Assembly: GCA_029721435.1 (NCBI GenBank)
Contig: CM056581.1
Coordinates: 72,588,712-72,652,711 of the forward strand
Source: Gymnothorax reevesii
Lineage: Eukaryota > Chordata > Actinopteri > Anguilliformes > Muraenidae
DNA: 64,000 nucleotides
Direction of reading: 5' to 3'
Shown: positions 23,901 to 33,300 of the stretch, in pieces
Numbering within the stretch: the first letter of the stretch is position 1
How the letters are laid out: every line of letters begins with the position of its first letter
Notes under the pieces: generated by a model
What the model saw: only the letters and a program-made list of their open reading frames with translations
Databases searched by the model: none
What the model was told of the DNA's origin: nothing
Translations under genes and position numbers: made by a program

Positions 23901-25434
23901 TGGGTGGTTGCTAGGCGGTGGCTGTGGTGTTTGGGGTGGTTGCTAGGGCGTTGCTAGGCAGTTGCTATGGTGTTCTGGGTTGCTAGGCGGTTGCTATGGT
24001 GTTCTGGGTGGTTGCTAGGGCATTGCTAGTCTGTTGCTATGGTGTTCTGGGTGGTTGCTAGGGCGTTGCTAGGCGGTTGCTATGGTGTTCTGGGTGGTTG
24101 CTAGGGCGTTGCTAGGCAGTTGCTATGGTGTTCTGGGTGGGTGCTAGGCGGTTGCTATGGTGTTCTGGGTGGTTGCTAGGGCGTTGCTAGGCAGTTGCTA
24201 TAGCGTTCTGGGTGGTTGCTAGGGCGTTGCTAAGCAGTTGCTGTGGTGTTCTGGGTGGTTGCTAGGGCATTGCTAGGCAGTTGCTATGGTGTTCTGGGTG
24301 GTTGCTAGGCGGTTGCTATGGTGTTCTGGGTGGTTGCTAGGCGGTTGCTTTGGTGTTCTGGGTGGTTGCTAGGGCGTTGCTAGGCAGTTGCTATGGTGTT
24401 CTGGGTGGTTGCTAGGCGGTTGCTATGGTATTCTAGGTGGTTGCTAGGGCGTTGCTAGGCGGTTGCTATGGTGTTCTGGGTGGTTGCTAGGTGGTTGCTA
24501 TGGTGTTCTGGGTGGTTGCTAGGGCGTTGCTAGGCAGTTGCTATGGTGTTCTGGGTGGTTGCTAGGTGGTTGCTATGGTGTTCTGGGTGGTTGCTAGGCA
24601 GTTGCTATTGTGTTCTTGGTGGTTGCTAGGGCGTTGCTAGGCAGTTGCTATGGTGTTCTGGGTAGTTGCTAGGCGGGTGCTATGGTGTTCTGGGTGGTTG
24701 CTAGGCGGTGGCTATGGTGTTCTGGGTGGTTGGTAGGGCGTTGCTAGGCAGTTGTTATGGTGTTCTGGGTGGTTGCTAGGGCATTGCTAGGCAGTTGCTA
24801 TGGTGTTCTGGGTGGTTGCTAGGGCGTTGCTAGGCGGTTGCTATGGTGTTCTGGGTGGTTGTTAGGGCGTTGCTAGGCAGTTGCTCTGGTGTTCTGGGTG
24901 GTTGCTAGGCAGTTGCTATGGTGTTCTGGGTGGTTGCTAGGAAGTTGCTAGGCAGTTGCTATGGTGTTTTGGGTGGTTGCTAGGTGGTTGCTATGGTGTT
25001 CTGGGTGGTTGCTAGGGCGTTGCTAGGCAGTTGCTATAGCGTTCTGGGTGGTTGCTAGGGCGTTGCTAGGCAGTTGCTAAGGTGTTCTGGGTGGTTGCTA
25101 GGGCGTTGCTAGGCAGTTGCTATGGTGTTCTGGGTGGTTGCTAGGCGGTTGCTATGGTGTTCTGGGTGGTTGCTAGGCGGTTGCTATCGTGTTCTGGGTG
25201 GTTGCTAGGGCGTTGCTAGGCAGTTGCTATGGTGTTCTGGGTGGTTGCTAGGCGGTTGCTATGGTGTTCTGGGTGGTTGCTAGGGCGTTGCTAGGCAGTT
25301 GCTATAGTGTTCTGGGTGGTTGCTAGGCAGTTGCTATGGTGTTTTGGGTGGTTGCTTGGCGGTTGCTATGGTGTTCTGAATATTTGCTTGGGCATTGCTC
25401 GACAGTTGCTATGTTGTTCTTGTTGTTGCTAGGG
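20940..25434. repeat. Minisatellite block 5
   Basis: Same minisatellite. Long runs of variant units appear in the same order as in block 4, showing that whole ~5.9-kb periods were duplicated. It also carries the ~1.08-kb internal duplication (markers near 21985 and 23065). Confidence 0.93.
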
Positions 25435-26385
25435 CGTTGATGTGTCTTGTTTGGGGATCGAGTCAAAACTGGGAGAAGTAGTGAACCGTACGATTACGAA
25501 ATTATTTGGAATATTAACAAGGAAGGAAGGAGGGAAAGAAGGAACTAATGAGGGAAGTAAGGAAAGAAGGAATATAGGAAAAAAGAAGGAAATCAAAGGA
25601 AGGCAGGAAAGAACAAAGGAAAGAAGGCGAGTATGGATGGAAAGAAACAGAGGAATGAAGGAAAGAAGGAAGTAAAGAAGGAAGGAAAGGAAGAAGGGAA
25701 GAAGAAGGATTTAAGTAAAGATAGAAGGAAGGAAGGAAGTGAGGAAGAAGAAATGAAAAACAGAAGGAAAGAAAGAAGGAAGGAAAGAAAAAGTAAAGAA
25801 AGGAAGAGGGAAGGAAAGAGAGGGAAAGCAGAAAGAAGAAAGGAAGAAAGATAAGAAGGATATGAAGGAATGAAAGAAGGCATGATGGAAGTAAAGAAAA
25901 ACGAAAGAAGGTAGGGAAGAAAATTGGTAGGGAGGAAGAATGGGAGGAAGGATGAAAGGCAGGATAGAAGGAAGTAAAGTAGGAAAGCAGGAACGAATAA
26001 AGGAAGGAAGGAACGAAGGAAAGAAATAGGAGGGAAAAAGAAAGAAGGAATGACAGAAAATAGAAGGAAGGAAAGCAGCAAGGAAGCTGTAGTCTCAAGA
26101 GAGCCAGATTGTAGTCTTACAGCCTGAGAAACTGACAGTTACAGCAGGTGGTCAGAACACCTGGCACAAGATTCCATTTGCTTAATGGCCCTATTGTGAT
26201 GTCATAATGCCAATGTTAAGTCTGTGGGAGGAAAAAATTTATAGTTTTTTATTAATAACTCAAAAAGTATAAAAGTTACAAAGATGAAAAATACATTGCA
26301 CAGGTGTCCTAAGTAAGACCTACGCAACGCAGTTTGAATGAAGTTTCTACGATCAACGGTTGAGGCCGCATTAAGTGTGTTAGAA

Positions 26386-26439
<54 letters not shown>

Positions 26440-26500
26440 GAAGACCAGGATAACAATAGTGAGCATTTTCAATGCACACTAATAATAATAATAATAATAA
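25435..26500. repeat. Higher-order repeat spacer, copy 5, truncated at Helentron copy 1
   Basis: Fifth spacer with polypurine tract (about 25519-26088), Helentron-like piece, long (AAT)n run and the left arm GCATTTTCAATGCACACT. It then runs into (AAT)n at about 26479-26500 and directly into the Helentron terminus TTAAAGCTGC at 26501. The usual right arm and the ~430-bp AT-rich unique piece are missing. Confidence 0.9.
25519..26088 (+). repeat. Polypurine GGAA/AAGG tract, copy 5
   Basis: Same purine-rich tract as in the other four spacers. Confidence 0.88.
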
Positions 26501-27360
26501 TTAAAGCTGCAAGCAGCGTTGGACGGGTCCTCGCCCACCTGTGCCATTCCCTCCTACGGGCAATTCCTTCATGACCTAACGCCCATTTGGCTGCCATTCT
26601 GGATTTAGACAACTTTGGGAGGCAGAAATACCTGCAGGCAGCGACAGGAAATGCAAGAGAGCATCAGTACAAGAAGGAAGCATTTCCAGCAGGAAAAGAA
26701 TGTTGTATTGAATTGACTTGCAAGCAGTTTTTTCAGGCGTATTTATGTTAGTGACTGAGAGAATGGAGTGAAATGGATAGAGCCTTCATGTACATGCCAG
26801 AAAAGTTAGCAGGGCACCGCAGGGAATCGAACCCCATCCCAGGATTAACCGGGAGTAGCCATTACCAGTGCCTTTTGCTTTTTGACAGTTCATGAAGGTA
26901 AAGCAAAACCTGCTTTACAACAGCATTTGAGTAACAGCATTTCAATCCATTCCCATTTATTGTCCTATTGTGAATAGCTACGTGCAGTTTTCAATTTGTA
27001 AGGAGCCAAATGCTTTACTCATAAATGCTGTTGCAATGCAGGAAAAGGAAACCTTTTTACTTTTACATGAAGACTGCGTTTGCTTGTGATTGAGAATGAG
27101 GATTTCTCAGCAGGTTTTGTATTTTATAACATTTTAACAATTGATATGTAATTTCTAATCAACGGTATCACATGTACACATGTTAATCAATGAAAAGTAA
27201 TTGATTCAGATTTGGAATGGGACAGACTCAGCACCAGTAACACCATCTATTAATTCTACATAAGACAAAAAGGACCGTTTCCTAATCCAATAAATTAATC
27301 CTATTACGCATTGTAGAGTTTGCGTACATAGTCAACGTTTGTGAATACATCTGTGTTGTG
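26501..27360 (-). other. 3' non-coding region of Helentron copy 1
   Basis: Sequence between the stop codon (27361) and the element terminus. It aligns with 55192-56055 of copy 2 with small indels. It holds a tRNA-like segment (26813-26872) and otherwise AT-rich sequence with no open frame I can support. Confidence 0.75.
26813..26872 (-). other. tRNA-like segment with B box (not a functional tRNA)
   Basis: On the minus strand a 7-bp acceptor-like stem (GGCACTG with CGGTGCC) encloses a T-arm with loop TTCGATT and the B-box-like motif GGGTTCGATTCCC. Only 29 nt lie between the 5' acceptor strand and the T-arm, so there is no room for a normal D-arm. The segment is conserved in copy 2 at 55501-55560. 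It could be a relic of a tRNA or tRNA-derived SINE carried by the element; an active tRNA is unlikely. Confidence 0.4.
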
Positions 27361-30300
27361 TTAGTGCATTTGATCTTTGACATTAAAACTACAAAGAATG
27401 CCTTCATGGTCGCTGAAGTATGTGGGCATCACTGTACATTCCACATCATACTGTGTCGTTTTAACATAAACATGATCAATGAGTGTTCCATTCTCTGTAG
27501 TCTCTTGTGTGACATGCTGACTGAATCCTTTTTTTAGCATGTACTGACACAATGTTGTTGTTTTTAAAAGGTTTTCATTAAAGTCACCCATTACTATAAT
27601 TGTCTTTTGCATCGGATTAAGCCAATCGAGTAATTTTCCCAGATTTTGTTTGAATATAGAAATAGGGTAAATCGGCGGACGGTAAATTACTGCCATCAAG
27701 ATGTTAAATTCGTTACAGTGGCACACCAAGCATTCCAGATTAAAATCTGGTACCTGCAAAATGTCACTGTGTAAGTGGTTCACATAGTATAAACCTACTC
27801 CACCATGTTCCATATTCTGTAGTTCTGACAATTTGGGGTTACTACTGTTGTAACACAAACTGCGAGGACGACTCTGGAAACTGTAATTGTTGATTTGGAC
27901 ACAGTGTAAAGGGGATTGCGTAGTGAGCCACGTTTCAGTGAGTGCAATATAATGCGGCCGTAAATGATGCGTGCAAGACATTAGATCAAACCAGTGGCGA
28001 CTTAAATTTTGAACATTCATTAAATACACAGAGAAACTGTGTGGATTTAATGAAGGCTTCGGCTGCGCGGTTAGAAATTGGGGCATGCTCTCCATGGCCT
28101 CCTTAATGGTCCCTTTGCAGTAAATGGCTCGCTCTTCAAAATCTCTAATGATTAGCCCAGATAAAGCTGTAACGCGACTTAATGCTACATACGCCTGCCC
28201 AGGAGCAAACACCTGCTTTAAAGAAACTACGGCTTCGTCCACAGTTAATCCCTGCACTTTATGAACAGTACACGCCCACGCTAACTTTAAAGGAAACTGA
28301 CGACGCAACCCACCGCGTTTTCGGGTCTTTTCTTCCTCCGGATCAATTGCAGTAGAAAACCTGCATTCTATCGCTGCATGTGCACGTTTTCTCCTCCTTA
28401 TTGACCCAATTCGGTCATCATCAAATTTAACATAAACAGTCAGTGGAAATGTCTCATCCTGACCAAAATCCATCTGTGTAACTGTGCCACATGCTCCATT
28501 GACCAGACCATCTTCTACATCGATGTTCTTGCATAACATCACGCGCGCATTCCTGGCCAAACACAAACTGCTAGGTAAACATGTGTCCGCTGCATCACTG
28601 TGATGCCCTACCATCAGCTCTAATTTGCCCGTTTTTCTATTGTTCCTATAGTCTTTTGCTTCAATGACTACATGATCAGGACACATGGCGAAAAGCTGCT
28701 TTAGATTATGCTCGCTCACTTGCATATTGGTCGGAAATATATGCAAAGCTGAGCTCTCTTCACCTGTCTCGCGCAATTTTAATAATTCTATGTCGCTCTT
28801 CAATATGGGGGTGTCCTTCGAACGTACCCTTAAACGGTTAAGCAATTGTGCAAAAACGTTGTCTTTCTGCCTGACTACCGTTTTCAGTTCCACGACACTA
28901 AAATTGCACCACAGGTCCACAGCGACCTGACCGCTATACAGAGGCTTCCCTTTAACAGGAGGCAACTGATAGAAGTCTCCAACAGCTATTACACTGACAT
29001 TACCGAATGGGGAAAAGTCTCCTGTCTGCTTAACCTGCCTTAACCTGCCATGGACATAAGCCAACAGATTGTGATCAACCATGCTGATTTCATCTATAAT
29101 GAGAATTTGGAGGTGGCTCAATTCAGCTCTCAGAGAATTGAGTTTCTCTTCACCCAAGGGGGTGTACGGTAAGGTAGCATGGATGCCGATGTTAAACCTG
29201 TGATGAATTGTTGCTGCATTCAAATTGTAAGCAGCTACACCTGTAGGAGCAGTTAACAAAATGCAAATATCATCTGGTTGACGACAAAGTGTTGACAACA
29301 GCCTCCCTGCTTCATATTGAATTGCTCTAATTAAATGACTTTTCCCCGTCCCTGCACCGCCTGTCACAAACACATGCAAAGGTTGTGGGTTCTTACCCAT
29401 CACCTTTTGCAAGCACCATTGTCTAATCTTATTAAAAACAGCCATTTGTGTCTCATTCAGGGATCTAACTAAAGCCAAACCCTCACTTCTAGGCAGGATC
29501 CTCTCTCGCCTTTCCAACTGCGCAACCTGTCTGCTACCATCTGCTAAATCTGGAACGTTGTCCATCGAGTCCCCCAACTGCTCCTGTTCCACCTCTGCTC
29601 CCTGCTGCTGCCTTCTCTCCTCTAAACATTCTAGGCGCTCTACTTCCTGTTCAGGGCACAGCTCACCCCAAGCATCTTCATCTATACCCTGGTGCTGCTC
29701 TGCTATCTCGCGCGCTCGATCCAAATGAGGACAATCTATTTCAAACTTTGCCCTATTTTCATCTACTACAGCCTGAACCGAGTGTACGGAGCCATCACTG
29801 AAAGTTACCTTCCCGTCATTATAGAACTGTTCAAACAGCTCAAATCCTTCAGGTTTGAGGTCTAAGTCAGCTCTATAAGGGAGAAATAATTGCAGCAGAC
29901 TTTGAAAATGAGCCTCCTCTTGTTTGTCCAAATTGAAGCGCATGTAACGCACAACTGCAAACTGAGAACGTGTTCTCCTCAAGATAAAACCCAAGTCATT
30001 TTTCAGTTTGATTCTATTATGAGACTTTTCGTTTTTGTAGAGAACGCGATACTCTGATGCAAATGTAGCCATGCACATGTCAGTGAACGCATCGTTGTCA
30101 GGCCTGTTCCTATACCTGTCCACCATGCTGGTCATCCACATGTCTTCTGTGCTAAGATTATGGGAAGATGCCTTTTGCCTCAAAACACTAAGCGGCAAAC
30201 TCATCTTCACCAGGTTGTTCCCTGTTGGAACAAACACCACCTTTCTGGAACACTCCTTCAAATGCATGTTAGTTAGCCTATACACGGCCTCCTGGGCACA

Positions 30301-33300
30301 AACGTCCCTGTTATGCAAATACACACTGCCCAGCTTCTTTAAAGCATCTTTAGCAGAGAGGTTACCTTGCTGTGAGGCTTCTTTATGGGCATTATTCAAT
30401 AATAGGCCAATTTCTCTCTCTGCTTTTGTTATATACGATATGATGTAGACGATTACAGCATAGGCGTCCGTGACAAAGCTAATGTCCATGTTGGCGTTCC
30501 AGCATTTTAACAATTGCTTGCTATATTGATTAATCCAAACCTCTTTCAATCCTCTCCTATAAACCACTTTATACTTTTTTTCAATTGTCCTATAGGCCTC
30601 TTCGAAGATATCTTGATTAATATTAAGACTCCTAAACAAGTCCTCTACATCTGAATATGGCACATCTGATTCTAAAGCTACTTTAACGGATGTCAGAACG
30701 GACTCAGCAAAAGTCTTTGGCATTTTATCATCATCATTAAAACATTTACAGACTGGCTTGTTTTTTGGATCTGCATCTGCAGCCTTCGTCCAATCGCATT
30801 TGCATTCTTTAATTTTACATAAAAATGTTCGTGCAGAAACTGGTTTTGGGAAATTGAAACGACATGTAGTGTTTTTTTTCTTGCAAGACTTTGAATGATG
30901 TTTGGAATGCATTTGAACTGATGACACCATGTCCAATAATGTGTCATCATCTGAGGGCAACTCACAAGTGACGTATTTATCAATGAATTCAACCACTTCC
31001 TCATCTTCATTCCTGTCAATTTGGGGAGCACCCTCAATCCAAAATAAAGCGTGAACATGAGGAGAACCACGCTGCTGGAATTCGATTCTATAAAAGTAAT
31101 CGATGATTCTGCCGATTGGTTGCAAAGGAGACATGAGAACAGTTTTCAGAAAACAATGCCATCTGTAATCAAACATTCGCGCAGCTGTAACTGGATTACC
31201 GCGCAACAACTGACACCTGTCTGCCCACTCCAAATCATCCACAGTCTGTGCTCTGCCTTCCTGTCGCAGGATGCTGGTCAGGAGATTCTGCCAGCGCAGA
31301 TCTGCAGAGGAAAATGAGCAAAACCAGGTGGGAATCCCCAATTGGCGAACACAAGCAAAAACATCCTTCTGAACGGACTGCCAAAAAGCTGGGGTACCTC
31401 TAATAGGTCTAAGAAACCTAAAACCATCATCAAATTGTAATAACTGCTTTAAAGAGTCATCATCTTGCAATATGTTTTGACTAATGTTTAGCGATTTCTG
31501 ACCCCCTTTACCCTTACGCAATGCTACAGAAACATTGGATATCACCATATCCAGCTCAGACATGTACTGAGCATAAAAGATGTACTCTACATTCCGCGCA
31601 AAACGCCCATCAACATTCATGATCCTATTATTAAAATAACGGCACAATGTTAAACGTTGTGAACGAGTGTCATGGAAAGTATTCCCACCCAGAGGAAACA
31701 ACACAGGGAAACATTTAGCTTCATTACTGTGGTCTGTAAGCATGCGAACTGGACTATTACCCTCTGCAGGTGCAATGTTTACAACGTCCATATACTGGTC
31801 TAACATTTCCTGACCTATATCTACTGGCATTAGACAAGTGTCCTGAAACATACAGTGTTGCTGTCTGTCATGCAACATTTCATCTTGTGCCATGTCTGAT
31901 GTATCCTCTACATCAACCCCTTCTGTATCTGTAACCTGGCCATCTGCCTGAACAGTCAGCTTGTCCTTAACCTGTTCTTCTTGACATAATTCAGCTCTCA
32001 CAGCTTCATGCTCTCTAGAGGATTCAGCCTCTTCCTCATCCGTCTGCCTCCTAAACTCGTTTACCCACTCTTCATTAAACTCGATGTCACTGTAATAAAC
32101 ATTAGTCCTTCTTAAAAATTCTACTGCCTGTCTTACACGAGAAGTGTCCACAAACTGATATTCATAATGCCCTTTGTATGTCAATTTACGCTTTAACTTG
32201 ACCTGCACCAAAGATCCTTCCATACTAGTACGTGGCAACGCATTTACAGACTGCACAATGTTCGCTGGAACACAAGTTACCGGCCCATGGACTCCGCCTT
32301 GACCCCCGCGGGGCAAACAAAGCATCTTCATGAACGGAATATGCAGAGCTATCAAATGCTGTTCAACACTATTCAAGCATCCCAGTTCAGGAGGAATGGG
32401 ATCGAGCTCCAAGTTATTAATCCAGCATTCAGCTGGAACCTGACCTCTGCTAATCTTGCGATGACATGTGTAACAGATCCACAACTGACCTCTAGATATA
32501 GCTAACTGACATGGCACATAACACTCCTCATTACATTTATGCAAATAAGCCTCATTAATACAAGTCTCTGCAATACTTGCCATTGCCAAATTCGAGCGAT
32601 AAACTTCTTTGTCGCAACGAAGCACCTGAGATCTGAACAACAACCTACAACAAACACAACACACAAAATCTGGTCCATCTCTGACCTGCTCTAAAAATTG
32701 ATCCATCACATAAGCAAAATCTTTGGATTCATCCTTTTTCTGTTTTCGACTCAACATGACCCTCGCAATAACTTGCTGCTTATGTTCTAAACTATCATGA
32801 TATTTTCTTCTACTCCCTTCTTTAACCCTCTCCCTGTGCTGAATGTTTTGTCTGTATTTAACCACACTATTAGTTTTAACCTTGTCCCTGTGCTGGATGT
32901 TTTGTCTGTATTTAACCACACTATTAGTTTTAACCTTGTCCCTGTGCTGGATGTTTTGTCTGTATTTAACCACACTATTAGTTTTAACCTTCTCCCTGTG
33001 CTGGATGTTCTGTCTGTATTTAACCACACTATTAGTTTTAACCTTCTCCCTGTGCTGGATGTTTTGTCTGTATTTAACCACACTACTAGTTTTAACCTTC
33101 TCCCTGTGCTGGATGTTTTGTCTGTATTTAACCGCACTATTAGTTTTAACCTTCTCCCTGTGCTGGATGTTTTGTCTGTATTTAACCACACTATTAGTTT
33201 TAACCTTCTCCCTGTGCTGGATGTTTTGTCTGTATTTAACCACACTATTAGTTTTAACCCTCTCTCTGTGCTGGATGTAGTGTCTGTATTTAACTACACT

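Noticed and set aside
1802..26098. Minus-strand Ser/Phe/Leu/Pro-rich frames and plus-strand Lys/Glu/Arg-rich frames
   Set aside because: Direct translation of the polypurine GGAA tracts; lengths change with each small indel between spacer copies.
1..26500. CRISPR array or bacterial direct-repeat system
   Set aside because: Repeats are contiguous variants of one monomer with no unique spacers, and the surrounding sequence is eukaryotic.
26813..26872. Functional tRNA gene on the minus strand
   Set aside because: A B box and acceptor stem are present, but there is no room for a D-arm and no good A box.
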